Shown here: positions 44,531 through 53,751 of the stretch, one piece after another | Layout of the letters: the number at the start of each line of letters is the position of its first letter | Numbering within the stretch: the stretch's first letter is position 1 | Made by a program: the position numbers and the translations under genes | Assembly (NCBI RefSeq): GCF_007904085.1 | Contig: NZ_CP042326.1 | Coordinates: 2,728,001 to 2,792,000, forward strand | Direction: 5' to 3' | DNA from: Euhalothece natronophila Z-M001 | GTDB lineage: Bacteria; Cyanobacteriota; Cyanobacteriia; Cyanobacteriales; Rubidibacteraceae | Length of the DNA: 64,000 bases | The notes under the pieces: model-generated | What the model was told of the DNA's origin: nothing | What the model saw: only the letters and a program-made list of their open reading frames with translations | The model's database searches: none

Positions 44531-44872
44531 GTGACTGATCACAGCGATCGCGCTTCTGCGACACCAACCCCCACCGGTCTCTTTAAGCAAGGCTTCTCCA
44601 CCGTCTTTATCTCTACCTTTATTACTATCTTTCTCGCAGAAATTGGGGATAAAACGCAATTAGCTACACTCTTAATTAGTGCAGAATCTCAAGCTCCCTT
44701 TGTTGTTTTCATTGGCGCGGCTCTGGCTCTTATGACCACTAGTTTAATGGGAGTTTTGCTGGGACAATGGCTGGCAAAAATGGTTTCTCAGCGACAACTG
44801 CAAGTGATGGTTGCCTCGTTACTTTTAGTGATTGCTATTTTGTTGTTAGGTGATGTTGTTGAAGGAGTTTAG
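44531..44872 (+). CDS. UPF0016/Gdt1-family cation exporter, first half
   Basis: A 113-residue membrane protein starting GTG, with the family signature FLAEIGDKTQLATLL in the first membrane helix and two more helices. UPF0016 members (TMEM165/Gdt1, cyanobacterial Mnx) move Mn2+ or Ca2+. Full-length members have two such repeats; here each repeat is a separate gene, with the second starting 2 bp downstream, so the two probably form a heteromer. Confidence 0.86.
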   Translation: MTDHSDRASATPTPTGLFKQGFSTVFISTFITIFLAEIGDKTQLATLLISAESQAPFVVFIGAALALMTTSLMGVLLGQWLAKMVSQRQLQVMVASLLLVIAILLLGDVVEGV

Positions 44873-44874
44873 GT

Positions 44875-45159
44875 ATGGATTGGCAATTACTAGGATTAAC
44901 CTTTGTTACCGTTTTTATGGCGGAAATTGGAGATAAAAGTCAACTAGCCGCGATCGCGCTGGGAGGAAATAGCAAGTTCCCCACAGCGGTTTTACTCGGT
45001 TCTATTGTTGCTCTACTTACAGCCAGTTTTCTTGGGGTTCTTTTAGGGGGAGGAGTGGCCCAGCTTCTTCCAACTCGTCTCTTAAAGACCCTTGCTGCGA
45101 TTGGGTTTACATTTCTTGCACTCAAACTCTTAATTCTAGAAGAAGAGGAATCAGATTAA
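44875..45159 (+). CDS. UPF0016/Gdt1-family cation exporter, second half
   Basis: A 94-residue membrane protein with the second signature FMAEIGDKSQLAAIAL and three predicted helices. It follows the first half by 2 bp and ends with an acidic tail LILEEEESD. The pair together equals one two-repeat transporter, likely for Mn2+ export given cyanobacterial homologues. Its stop overlaps the convergent membrane protein gene by 4 bp. Confidence 0.86.
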   Translation: MDWQLLGLTFVTVFMAEIGDKSQLAAIALGGNSKFPTAVLLGSIVALLTASFLGVLLGGGVAQLLPTRLLKTLAAIGFTFLALKLLILEEEESD

Positions 45160-45671
45160 TCGGTTCTCTCTGGTTGCCAGGCTTGAAAACTCCATACTAA
45201 GAGCAGTCCACCTATGATAAACTTCATTAATTCTAATAGCCAATAACTTAAATGAAACTGTACCATTTCCACTGACATAATTGTATTCGTTTCAAACCAA
45301 TTTAAGTCAATTCCAAATGCACTCAGTTGTGGGGTTAAAAAATAGTTACAAGTGAGTGCAATTACTAAGAGAAATGTTGCAAAAATCATTACCCATTGTT
45401 CTTGTTCTTGGGGGAGGAGATGATTTCTTTTCAAAATTAAAAAGCCACTTAAAATGATTCCAGCACAAAGCAACTCAATATGGTTAAAAAGACCAAACAT
45501 GGAATAACCTGCACTAATAAACCCAGGCTCGCTCATCATTCCTGCTTGCATAAGAGAAGGAATAATTACAAAATCTAAAACCGTGCTGGCACTTAACCAA
45601 AAGCAAAGGGTTACAAAAACCACAACTGACCATCGGCTAGGATTCCGTTTCGCAGAAGAGACAATATCCAT
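45156..45671 (-). CDS. four-helix membrane protein (DUF4149-like)
   Basis: A 171-residue integral membrane protein with four hydrophobic helices and WLSASTVLDFVIIPSLMQAG in the first, which fits the DUF4149-type family of unknown function. No catalytic residues are recognised. It overlaps the convergent UPF0016 gene by 4 bp. Confidence 0.55.
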   Translation of the reverse strand: MDIVSSAKRNPSRWSVVVFVTLCFWLSASTVLDFVIIPSLMQAGMMSEPGFISAGYSMFGLFNHIELLCAGIILSGFLILKRNHLLPQEQEQWVMIFATFLLVIALTCNYFLTPQLSAFGIDLNWFETNTIMSVEMVQFHLSYWLLELMKFIIGGLLLVWSFQAWQPERTD

Positions 45672-45888
45672 TTTCTTACTTTGATAATAACCTTTCTTCT
45701 CTTAGGATAACAATTTCCGAGCCACTTTAGAAGCCAAAAATATAAAATATTGTTGAGATTTTAATACCAATCAGAACATATTAAGTATTATTAAAAATTG
45801 CAAACATTTCCTCAAAGATCATTCCCTTATCTTGACACCCAAATGAGGGAAAAATAGTCTATATCACATCAATCATTCAGGTTAAGAA

Positions 45889-46722
45889 ATGCAAATAAAC
45901 TGGCAAACTGTTAAAACTTACGAAGATATCCGCTATGAAAAAGCTGATGGCATTGCCAAACTGACGATTAATCGTCCTCACAAACGAAATGCGTTTCGAC
46001 CGCAAACAGTTTTTGAACTTTATGAAGCCTTTGCCCATATTCGGGAAGATCGTAATATTGGGGTCGTTTTATTGACAGGTGCAGGGCCTCATACGGATGG
46101 CAAATATGCTTTTTGTTCTGGAGGAGATCAAAGTGTAAGAGGGAAAGCAGGTTATCTTGATGATGATGGAACACCGCGCCTGAATGTCTTAGACTTACAG
46201 CGGGCAATTCGTTCTCTACCCAAAGTTGTCATTGCCTTAGTAGCCGGTTATGCCATTGGCGGAGGTCATGTGCTGCATTTAATGTGCGACCTCACTATTG
46301 CTGCTGATAATGCTATTTTTGGGCAAACTGGACCGAAAGTAGGGAGTTTTGATGGGGGCTTTGGGGCAAGTTATCTGGCTCGTATAGTCGGACAGAAAAA
46401 AGCCCGAGAAATTTGGTTTCTCTGTCGTCAATATAGCGCACAGCAAGCCTTAGATATGGGGCTAGTCAATACGGTAGTGCCAGTAGAAGAGTTAGAGACA
46501 GAAGGGGTCAATTGGGCTAATGAGATTTTAGATAAAAGTCCCACTGCCATTCGTTGTCTAAAAGCTGCCTTTAACGCCGACTGTGATGGTCAAATGGGCT
46601 TACAAGAGTTAGCCGGGAATGCCACCCTTCTTTACTATATGACTGAGGAAGGAAGTGAGGGAAAGCAGGCTTTCCTAGAAAAGCGCAAACCTAATTTTCG
46701 CGATTATCCTTGGCTACCCTAG
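45889..46722 (+). CDS. menB: 1,4-dihydroxy-2-naphthoyl-CoA synthase
   Basis: Crotonase-fold enzyme that cyclises succinylbenzoyl-CoA in phylloquinone synthesis. The 277-residue protein has [17 protein letters not shown], the oxyanion-hole and substrate loop [28 protein letters not shown] and the [15 protein letters not shown] block typical of MenB. The upstream region contains an imperfect inverted repeat TTCCCTTAT / ATGAGGGAA at 45823-45853 that may be regulatory. Confidence 0.95.
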   Translation: MQINWQTVKTYEDIRYEKADGIAKLTINRPHKRNAFRPQTVFELYEAFAHIREDRNIGVVLLTGAGPHTDGKYAFCSGGDQSVRGKAGYLDDDGTPRLNVLDLQRAIRSLPKVVIALVAGYAIGGGHVLHLMCDLTIAADNAIFGQTGPKVGSFDGGFGASYLARIVGQKKAREIWFLCRQYSAQQALDMGLVNTVVPVEELETEGVNWANEILDKSPTAIRCLKAAFNADCDGQMGLQELAGNATLLYYMTEEGSEGKQAFLEKRKPNFRDYPWLP

Positions 46723-46728
46723 CCAAAA

Positions 46729-46780
46729 GCAGGGTGGTTTCATTCTCCTGAAATTCCCCTCAGGTGGGGGATGGGGGGAG
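46729..46780 (+). repeat. dispersed 52-bp repeat, copy A
   Basis: GCAGGGTGGTTTCATTCTCC followed by TGAAATTCCCCTCAGGTGGG is shared with copies at 57047-57098 (reverse) and 62223-62274. It follows menB. The interval 46723-46917 has no gene. Confidence 0.8.
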
Positions 46781-46917
46781 GCTTCCCCCTCTATTCCCTA
46801 TGGTTGAGATTTAGCATTCTTATGGAAAAATGGTTGTCAGTGTTAACAAAAATTTACATAATGGAAATCAATAAAGGTTAAATCATTATTCGTAATCAAG
46901 ATTAAGGAGTTTCAATT

Positions 46918-47406
46918 ATGGTTGCTACTACCAATACTTTCATCAATACCTCAGTCGGAGCAGTAGAAACAACTCTTCAAGAGTTCAAAAAACTTAGCAC
47001 CGATGAGCAATTAGCAGCACTCTGGTTTATCTACTTAGAAACTGGAAAATCCATTACTCCTGCTGCTCCTGGTTCTGCTAGACTACAACTTGCTCAAGGC
47101 TTAATGGATCAAGTAAAAGCCATGAGTCATCAAGAGCAGTTACAGTTTATGCGTAACCTAGTGGAAAAAGTTAACACCCCTGCAACCCGTAGCTATGGCA
47201 TTCTCAGCCCTAATACTAAATTAGCATTCTGGTATCGTCTGGCTCAGTGGATGGAAGATGGCACTGTCATTCCTATGCCTTCAGGTTATCAACTTTCTAA
47301 AACAGGGAAGCAAGTAATTGGTAAAATCCAAAACCTTGAGTTCAATCAGCAAATCACCATTCTCCGTCGCTGTGTTGTTGACATGGGCGTTGATGCGTTT
47401 GCTTAA
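46918..47406 (+). CDS. helical carotenoid protein (OCP N-terminal domain homologue)
   Basis: A 162-residue all-helical carotenoid-binding protein equal to the N-terminal domain of the orange carotenoid protein. Residues LAALWFIYLETGKSITPAAP (Trp36, Tyr39) and LAFWYRLAQWMEDG (Trp105/Trp111) correspond to the carotenoid-contacting aromatics, and Arg150/151 in TILRRCVVDMG match the OCP inter-domain Arg. HCPs quench singlet oxygen or phycobilisomes. ATG has AAGGAG 8 nt upstream. A hairpin and the CTDH gene follow, so the two OCP halves are adjacent but separate. Confidence 0.93.
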   Translation: MVATTNTFINTSVGAVETTLQEFKKLSTDEQLAALWFIYLETGKSITPAAPGSARLQLAQGLMDQVKAMSHQEQLQFMRNLVEKVNTPATRSYGILSPNTKLAFWYRLAQWMEDGTVIPMPSGYQLSKTGKQVIGKIQNLEFNQQITILRRCVVDMGVDAFA

Positions 47407-47437
47407 TTCCTAAAACGTTAGCTTAATCGCTGCGATG

Positions 47438-47459
47438 AGGGCGGGCTACGGTTCGCCCT
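47438..47459 (+). terminator. hairpin between HCP and CTDH genes
   Basis: AGGGCG / CGCCCT around a 10-nt loop, followed by ATTCTTAATTTTA. It could terminate part of the HCP transcripts so that CTDH is made in smaller amounts. Confidence 0.5.
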
Positions 47460-47497
47460 ATTCTTAATTTTATGTCGTTATTTATTATGGAGTGACT

Positions 47498-47908
47498 ATG
47501 TCCACTGCTTCTCTTACCCAACCTGTTTCTATTGATGGTTTAAACCTGCCCTTGATTGAGCATTATTTTCAACGGATGAATGCTCAAAATTTTCAGGGAG
47601 TAGCTGAGTTATTTGTCTCCAATGGGGAATTACATCCGCCTTTTGAAGAACCTGTTATTGGCGATCGCGCGATCGCGCACTATCTAGAAACTGAAGCAAT
47701 GGGAATGAAGTTATTTCCTAACAGAGGTAATGAAAAATTGCTTGAAGATGGCAAAACAGAAGTTTATGTTAAAGGTTATGTTAAAACTTCCTTATTTAAA
47801 GTAAATGTCGCTTGGCAATTTTTAATTGATGGTGAACAAGACAAGCTCTTAGCCGTGGCAGTTAAACTACTTGCTTCTTGGGAAGAACTTGCCCAAATTC
47901 AACGTTAA
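47498..47908 (+). CDS. OCP C-terminal domain homologue (CTDH), NTF2-like carotenoid carrier
   Basis: From ATG 47498 a 136-residue protein, MSTASLTQPVSIDGLNLPLI..., with YFQRMNAQNFQGVAELF, LHPPFEEPVIG and LLASWEELAQIQ, the NTF2-like fold of the OCP C-terminal domain. CTDHs extract carotenoid from membranes and pass it to HCPs. The upstream GTG at 47492 is less likely since GGAG lies 6 nt before ATG. The protein contains no cysteine at all, although known CTDH dimers can be disulfide-linked. The stop overlaps the convergent gene by 4 bp. Confidence 0.92.
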   Translation: MSTASLTQPVSIDGLNLPLIEHYFQRMNAQNFQGVAELFVSNGELHPPFEEPVIGDRAIAHYLETEAMGMKLFPNRGNEKLLEDGKTEVYVKGYVKTSLFKVNVAWQFLIDGEQDKLLAVAVKLLASWEELAQIQR

Positions 47909-48333
47909 GCGGCTACTGTCGTTTGCCAAGAGGCTTCTAAGTGTGAACGACCTAATAATAAATCTTTTTGTGAACATTGCCAGTCGGGATGGGCCGTCAT
48001 GAGGAGACTATCTAGGCTTTCTTCATCAAACAAGTGCCACACAGGGGCATCATCCACATCACTAGCATAAGCATAGCAATTGGGACTGACACAGATAATT
48101 TCCTCGTCGCTGTTTCCTAACTTAATAGATTCTCCCGGTTGGAGAGAACGGAAACGGCGCATAAATTGTTTAAATTCGTCCCAAGAATCAGCTTTTAATC
48201 CCGTAAGAGTAACAGTAAAAGCGCGATCGCTGTTTACAGCAATCCAGTAGTTTCTTAAAGGATCAACCCCTTCTAGCCAAGGAAGTTGGTCATCTAACTG
48301 ATAACGGGGGATCACAGTGAATTGTGGATACAT
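47905..48333 (-). CDS. conserved-looking hypothetical protein, 142 aa
   Basis: A soluble protein with WLEGVDPLRNYWIAVNSDRA and FKQFMRRFRSLQPGESIKLG. I do not recognise the family. Its sequence style suggests a cyanobacterial conserved protein. It is convergent with the CTDH gene (4-bp overlap) and divergent from ndhB. Confidence 0.6.
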   Translation of the reverse strand: MYPQFTVIPRYQLDDQLPWLEGVDPLRNYWIAVNSDRAFTVTLTGLKADSWDEFKQFMRRFRSLQPGESIKLGNSDEEIICVSPNCYAYASDVDDAPVWHLFDEESLDSLLMTAHPDWQCSQKDLLLGRSHLEASWQTTVAA

Positions 48334-48448
48334 AAACTTATTTTTTGCTCTAAACTTTCCACACTGTTAGTCACAATACAAAGAAAACTGAGAAAAAGGC
48401 AATAAAACTTAATAAAACTTAGTATCCAACTTAGATTTTGGCGCAGTA

Positions 48449-48488
48449 AAATCCTGTAAAAGCATTTACAGCAATCATTGTAGGATTT
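48449..48488. promoter_or_regulatory. nested inverted repeats upstream of ndhB
   Basis: AAATCCT (48449) pairs with AGGATTT (48482), and inside it TGTAAA-AGCA-TTTACA forms a small stem. A short T-run follows. It could be a terminator of an unseen small RNA or an ndhB leader element. The 48334-48623 interval contains no gene. Confidence 0.3.
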
Positions 48489-48623
48489 ATTTTTTAATAG
48501 GGAAGTAATGTTAAGTTAAATGAAGACAGTTTAACCCCTATCAGGATCAATAAGAGAAAATCAATCTGCTGTTATCCTGAATCTTGGTACGCTATATTAA
48601 TCATCTGTTATCCGTAACTTTAT

Positions 48624-50204
48624 ATGGACTTTGCAAGTAATTTTTCTGATCAACTCAATGTCGGTTTAATATTACCCGAGGGGATTATCATTGCGACCCT
48701 CTTAATCGTTTTAATCGCTGATTTAATCGTGGGACGTAATCGCTCACGAGGACTCCCTTATATTGCCATTGGTGGGCTACTCTTATCTGTTGTTGCCCTT
48801 TACTTCCAATGGAATCCTGAAAACCCGATCGCGCTTCTTGGTAGCTTCAGTGGCGATGATCTCAGTATTGTTTTTCGTAGCATTATTGCCCTTTCCACGG
48901 CGGTAACAATTTTAATGTCAATTCGCTATGTCGAACAAAGTGGCAGTGCTTTATCCGAATTTATCGCCATCATGCTAACGGCGACAGTGGGGGCAATGTT
49001 CCTCAGTGGTGCAAATGAACTGGTGATGATCTTCCTGTCTTTAGAAACCCTGAGTATTTCATCTTACTTAATGACAGGATACACCAAGCGTGACTCTCGT
49101 TCTAATGAAGCTGCCTTAAAATATCTCCTTATTGGCGCTGCTAGTTCCGCCATTTTCCTTTATGGGTCATCCTTACTGTATGGGTTATCAGGGGGAGAAA
49201 CCAGACTGCCTGAAATTGCGTCTGGAATCGCCCAAATAGAAGGAGGAGAACTTGCTAGCGCGATCGCGCTTGTATTTATGATCGCAGGGATTGCCTTTAA
49301 AATTTCTGCTGTTCCCTTTCACCAATGGACTCCTGATGTTTATGAAGGATCACCCACCCCCGTTGTTGCCTTCTTATCAGTGGGATCAAAAGCTGCAGGA
49401 TTTGCCCTTGCTATTCGCTTACTGGTGGTTACCTTCCCCTTCGAAGAACCCCAATGGCGTTTAATTTTCACCGCCCTTGCTATTCTCAGCATGATTTTAG
49501 GGAATGCAGTCGCCCTTGCCCAAACCAGCATGAAACGGCTTCTTGCTTATTCTTCCATTGGTCAAGCAGGATTTGTGATGATTGGGATGGTTGCTGCCAC
49601 CGAAGCAGGATATGCCAGCATGATCTTCTATTTACTGGTATATCTCTTTATGAACTTAGGGGCATTTACAGGCTTAATTCTCTTCTCCCTCCGTACTGGA
49701 ACTGACCAAATTACGGAATATGCAGGACTTTATCAAAAAGATCCCCTTCTAACCCTGGGCTTAAGCATTTGTTTACTTTCCTTAGGCGGGATTCCTCCCC
49801 TTGCTGGATTCTTTGGTAAAATTTACTTATTCTGGGCAGGTTGGCAAGCTGGCTTATCGGGACTAGTGATCATCGGACTGATTGCCAGTGTCATTTCTAT
49901 TTACTACTACATCCGCGTAGTAAAAATGATGGTTGTGAAAGAACCTCACGAAATGTCAGACACAGTTCGTAACTATCCTGCTGTCAATTGGAAACTACCT
50001 GGAATGCGTCCTTTGCAAGTAGGCTTAGTTCTCTCCTTAGTTGTTACCTCTTTAGCTGGCATTTTATCCAATCCTCTGTTTACCATTGCTAACAGTTCCA
50101 TTGCCAATACGCCAGTGTTACAAAAGGCTTCTCTCATAGAAGAGGAAGTACAAGACAAGCAAGTCTCATTAGCCGAGCCAAAAACACCTGCTATTGTGGA
50201 CTAA
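48624..50204 (+). CDS. ndhB: NAD(P)H-quinone oxidoreductase subunit 2 (NDH-1)
   Basis: Membrane proton-pumping antiporter-like subunit of NDH-1, used in cyclic electron flow, respiration and CO2 uptake. The 526-residue protein has about 14 hydrophobic helices, with [20 protein letters not shown], the Lys-bearing [20 protein letters not shown] and [16 protein letters not shown]. The soluble C-terminal tail ([18 protein letters not shown]) is somewhat longer than usual. No other ndh genes are adjacent. Confidence 0.96.
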   Translation: MDFASNFSDQLNVGLILPEGIIIATLLIVLIADLIVGRNRSRGLPYIAIGGLLLSVVALYFQWNPENPIALLGSFSGDDLSIVFRSIIALSTAVTILMSIRYVEQSGSALSEFIAIMLTATVGAMFLSGANELVMIFLSLETLSISSYLMTGYTKRDSRSNEAALKYLLIGAASSAIFLYGSSLLYGLSGGETRLPEIASGIAQIEGGELASAIALVFMIAGIAFKISAVPFHQWTPDVYEGSPTPVVAFLSVGSKAAGFALAIRLLVVTFPFEEPQWRLIFTALAILSMILGNAVALAQTSMKRLLAYSSIGQAGFVMIGMVAATEAGYASMIFYLLVYLFMNLGAFTGLILFSLRTGTDQITEYAGLYQKDPLLTLGLSICLLSLGGIPPLAGFFGKIYLFWAGWQAGLSGLVIIGLIASVISIYYYIRVVKMMVVKEPHEMSDTVRNYPAVNWKLPGMRPLQVGLVLSLVVTSLAGILSNPLFTIANSSIANTPVLQKASLIEEEVQDKQVSLAEPKTPAIVD

Positions 50205-50219
50205 ATAACCTGCTAACTC

Positions 50220-50248
50220 GGGAATGCAGTGATGATAGCTGTATTCCC
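50220..50248 (+). terminator. 10-bp stem hairpin after ndhB
   Basis: GGGAATGCAG pairs with CTGTATTCCC around a 9-nt loop, 16 bp after the ndhB stop. There is no clear U-run; it may terminate ndhB or stabilise its 3' end. Confidence 0.5.
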
Positions 50249-50307
50249 CCTCTACAGACGTTTCTAATAACGCCTGTGCATTTGATCCTTACTTGTATCA
50301 GGCTGAT

Positions 50308-52512
50308 ATGGCTTATCCTCTCTACGTCGCCTTTGTTTGGCATCAGCATCAACCCATTTATTCTTCTTCCCAAGGTAACTATGATCTTCCTTGGGTGCGC
50401 TTGCATGGGACAAAAGACTATCTTGATCTGATTTTACTGCTAGAGCGTTATCCTCAGTTACATCAGACGGTGAATCTTGTTCCCTCCCTCCTTCGCCAAT
50501 TAGAAGCGTATGGTCAAGGAAGAGCCTCTGATCCTTATCTTAAGTTAACTTTAACCCCAGAGAACCATTTAACTCGCAATCAGCGAGAATACATCATTAA
50601 TCATTTTTTTGATGCCAACTATCGCACCCTGATTGATCCTCATCCTCGTTACCGACAACTGTATCAACAAAGAAAGGATTATGGGGCAACTTGGTGTTTA
50701 TATCATTGGAAAAATCAAGATTACAGCGATCTCCTAGCGTGGCATAATTTAGCTTGGATTGATCCTCTCTTTTGGGATGATCCTGAAATTGCTGCTTTCT
50801 TAGAGAAAGGAAAAGGATTTACTTTACAAGATCGCCAACGGATTTATGCCAAACAGCAAGAAATTATTAATCAGATTATCCCCAAACATAAACAGTTACA
50901 AGAGAAAGGACAACTAGAATTAACCACCAGTCCTTATACTCATCCTATTCTTCCCCTTTTAGCAGATACCAATGCGGCAAGAGTTGCCATTCCTGACATC
51001 AATTTACCGCAACATCGGTTTAGTTGGGCTGAGGATATTCCCCGTCACTTAGAAAAAGCAAAAGCCATTCATCAAAGTTATTTCGAGACACTTCCCCAAG
51101 GATTATGGCCCTCAGAACAGGCGATTAGTCCCGAGATTCTCCCTTATATTAGCAAGGCTGGTTTCCAGTGGATCTGTTCCGATGAAGCGATTTTAGGTTG
51201 GACGCTTAACCATTTTTTCCATCGTAATGAACGGGGAACCCTTTATGCCCCTGAGTTATTATATCGTCCTTATCGACTGCCCACCGAGAATGGGGATTTA
51301 AACGTTGTTTTCCGTGATCATCGCTTATCAGATTTAATTGGCTTTACTTATAGTAAATTACCCCCCCAGGCAGCAGCAAAAGACTTTATTAGTCGCTTAA
51401 GCGCGATCGCGCAACGTCTTGGTGAACCCATTGAACATCCTTGGTTAGTTACCATTGCTTTAGATGGGGAAAATTGTTGGGAACAGTATTATCAAGATGG
51501 CAAACCCTTTTTAGAAGCCCTTTATCAACGTCTCAGTGATCATAAAGGAATTGAACTTGTCACTGTCTCTGAATTTCTAGATAAGTTTCCAGCAACAGCT
51601 ACTTTACCCACAGAAAAACTCCATAGCGGTTCTTGGGTTAATGGCAATCTTAACACTTGGATTGGCGATCCCATTAAAAATCGCGCTTGGGATTTACTTG
51701 CTGAAGCCAGAAATGTTTTAGCCAATTATCCCGAAGCCACCGAAGAAAACTATCCTCAAGCCTGGGAAGCCCTTTATGCTGCCGAAGGTTCGGACTGGTT
51801 TTGGTGGTTAGGAGAAGGACATTCTTCTAACCAAGATGCCATTTTTGATCAACTCTTTCGAGAACATTTATCGCAATTTTATACCGCCCTTAATTTACCA
51901 ATTCCTGAAAAACTAAAGCAGCCGCTTGAGTCCCACCAAAGAAAAAAATCTCATCCTCCCTTGAGTTTTATTCACCCTTTTATTGATGGAATTGCAGATG
52001 AACAAGACTGGGATAAAGCGGGACGAATTGATGTGGGAACAACAGGGGCGATGCACGCCAACAGTGATGTACAAAGAATCTGGTATGGGTTAGATCATCT
52101 TAACTTCTACTTTCGATTTGATTTCAAAAAAGGTGGGCAACCCGGCACCAATTTACCGCCAGAATTGCATTTATTTTGGTTTTACCCTGGGATTACTTTA
52201 CTCAATAGTCGCATTCCTTTAAAAGGAGTTCCTCAACATCCGCCATTAGATTATTTATACCATCACCATTTAGGGATTAATATAGTAGAAGAAACCGTTT
52301 GGTTAGAAGAAGCTGCCGAAAATCATCGCTGGTTTGGCTGTCGAACTCGGGCAAAATTTCACTTTAATGACTGTCTCGAATTATCTGTTCCTTGGGAAGA
52401 TTTAGGAATGTCTCCTGATATTTCTCTTAATATTATCGCAGTGCTTGCCGATCGCGCTCAATTCCGCAGTTATTACCCAGAAAAAGAATTTATTGTCTTA
52501 GAAATTCCTTAA
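50308..52512 (+). CDS. glycoside hydrolase family 57 (amylopullulanase/glucanotransferase-like)
   Basis: From ATG 50308 a 734-residue GH57 enzyme. The N-terminal YVAFVWHQHQPIY is the first GH57 motif, GLWPSEQAISPE carries the nucleophile Glu, and IALDGENCWEQY is the fifth motif. The C-terminal 180 residues (FIDGIADEQDWDKAGRIDVG) resemble a carbohydrate-binding beta domain. It probably acts on glycogen or maltodextrins in the cytosol; no signal peptide is visible. The longer TTG frame at 50293 adds only five residues. Confidence 0.9.
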   Translation: MAYPLYVAFVWHQHQPIYSSSQGNYDLPWVRLHGTKDYLDLILLLERYPQLHQTVNLVPSLLRQLEAYGQGRASDPYLKLTLTPENHLTRNQREYIINHFFDANYRTLIDPHPRYRQLYQQRKDYGATWCLYHWKNQDYSDLLAWHNLAWIDPLFWDDPEIAAFLEKGKGFTLQDRQRIYAKQQEIINQIIPKHKQLQEKGQLELTTSPYTHPILPLLADTNAARVAIPDINLPQHRFSWAEDIPRHLEKAKAIHQSYFETLPQGLWPSEQAISPEILPYISKAGFQWICSDEAILGWTLNHFFHRNERGTLYAPELLYRPYRLPTENGDLNVVFRDHRLSDLIGFTYSKLPPQAAAKDFISRLSAIAQRLGEPIEHPWLVTIALDGENCWEQYYQDGKPFLEALYQRLSDHKGIELVTVSEFLDKFPATATLPTEKLHSGSWVNGNLNTWIGDPIKNRAWDLLAEARNVLANYPEATEENYPQAWEALYAAEGSDWFWWLGEGHSSNQDAIFDQLFREHLSQFYTALNLPIPEKLKQPLESHQRKKSHPPLSFIHPFIDGIADEQDWDKAGRIDVGTTGAMHANSDVQRIWYGLDHLNFYFRFDFKKGGQPGTNLPPELHLFWFYPGITLLNSRIPLKGVPQHPPLDYLYHHHLGINIVEETVWLEEAAENHRWFGCRTRAKFHFNDCLELSVPWEDLGMSPDISLNIIAVLADRAQFRSYYPEKEFIVLEIP

Positions 52513-52524
52513 GGTGATGCCAGA

Positions 52525-52866
52525 ATGACAACTTACACCATTAATTTAGACACAATTACTACTCTAGATGATGAACAGTTTTTAAAAGTTTGTCAAGCGA
52601 ATCCAGACTTAAAATTTGAGCGCACCTCCCAAGGAAAATTAGTTATTATGTCGCCCACAGGTGGGGAAACTGGCAAAAAAAATGCCGAGTTAATCGCTGA
52701 ATTTTGCATTTGGAATCGTCAGCAAAAGCAAGGAATCGTTTTTGATTCTTCCACCGCATTTAAGTTTCCCAATGGCGCAATTCGATCTCCTGATGTTTCT
52801 TGGATAAAAAAAGAACGATGGGAGAAGTTAACCCAAGAGGAAAGGGATAAATTTTCGCAAATTTAG
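52525..52866 (+). pseudogene. Uma2-family nuclease, 3' truncated
   Basis: A 113-residue ORF with FERTSQGKLVIMSPTGGETG and FPNGAIRSPDVSWIKKERWE, the N-terminal two thirds of a Uma2 (DUF820) PD-(D/E)xK-like nuclease. It stops after EERDKFSQI, just before the usual PDFVIEL catalytic strand, so about 70 residues with active-site residues are missing. The following ABC gene starts only 13 bp later; a deletion may have joined them. Confidence 0.75.
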
Positions 52867-52879
52867 AAACCATTTGGTA

Positions 52880-53623
52880 ATGACAGGTAACTCAGAAACG
52901 ATTTTAGAAGCTGATCAAGTTAATTTAACTGATCCGTTAGGATTAACCAATTTATTAAGTGATATTTCTTTCAAGATTCAAGAGCGCGATCGCGCTGTTA
53001 TTTTAGGAACATCAGGATCAGGAAAAACGTCTCTTTTACGCATACTTAATCGCCTTAGTGAACCCACATCAGGACAACTGTTTTATCGGGATACTCCTTA
53101 TGATCAAATTCCTGTTATTTCTCTTCGTAAAAACATTGTTTTAGTTCCACAAGAACCGAAACTTTTAGGAATGACAGTTACTGAAGCCCTTGCTTATCCC
53201 TTAAAACTACAGAAACTTCCCCCAAATGAGATTAAAAATCGGTTGACTACCTATTGTGAACAATTACAAATTCCTGAAAGCTGGTACGAAAAATCAGAAT
53301 TAGAATTATCTCTTGGACAACGTCAGCTTGTTACCCTAGCAAGAGGGTTAGTCATGCAACCAGATATTTTATTATTAGATGAACCCACTTCTGCGTTAGA
53401 TATCGCCACCGCTAGTAGAGTTCTTGATATTATGAAACAGCAAGAGATGGCAATTATTATGGTTAATCATCAGTTTGATATTGCCCAACAATTTAGCCGT
53501 CAAATTTTCTATCTTCAAGAAGGTATGATTCAAAAAACGCTCCTAAATGATAACCTTGATTGGGAAGCCTTAAAAGCGGAAATTATCCAGCAGGAAAAAG
53601 AACTAGAAGCAGAATGGTCTTAA
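52880..53623 (+). CDS. ABC transporter ATP-binding protein
   Basis: From ATG 52880 a 247-residue ATPase. Walker A is GTSGSGKTS, the signature LSLGQRQLVTLARGL, Walker B ILLLDEPTSALD and the switch His in MVNHQFD. The short single-domain form resembles FetA/YbbL-type ATPases, whose permease FetB/YbbM is normally adjacent; none is seen here. The TTG frame at 52874 adds two residues only. Confidence 0.88.
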   Translation: MTGNSETILEADQVNLTDPLGLTNLLSDISFKIQERDRAVILGTSGSGKTSLLRILNRLSEPTSGQLFYRDTPYDQIPVISLRKNIVLVPQEPKLLGMTVTEALAYPLKLQKLPPNEIKNRLTTYCEQLQIPESWYEKSELELSLGQRQLVTLARGLVMQPDILLLDEPTSALDIATASRVLDIMKQQEMAIIMVNHQFDIAQQFSRQIFYLQEGMIQKTLLNDNLDWEALKAEIIQQEKELEAEWS

Positions 53624-53751
53624 TCTGCTTTTTAGCGACAAAAATCGTCTCTTTGGGAATATATTTTTTAAATTGTAGAATTTTTAAGATAAAATTTTGC
53701 CAAAATCGGGAATAATAAGACCGTAAAGAGTTTGATCATCAATTAAGAAAT

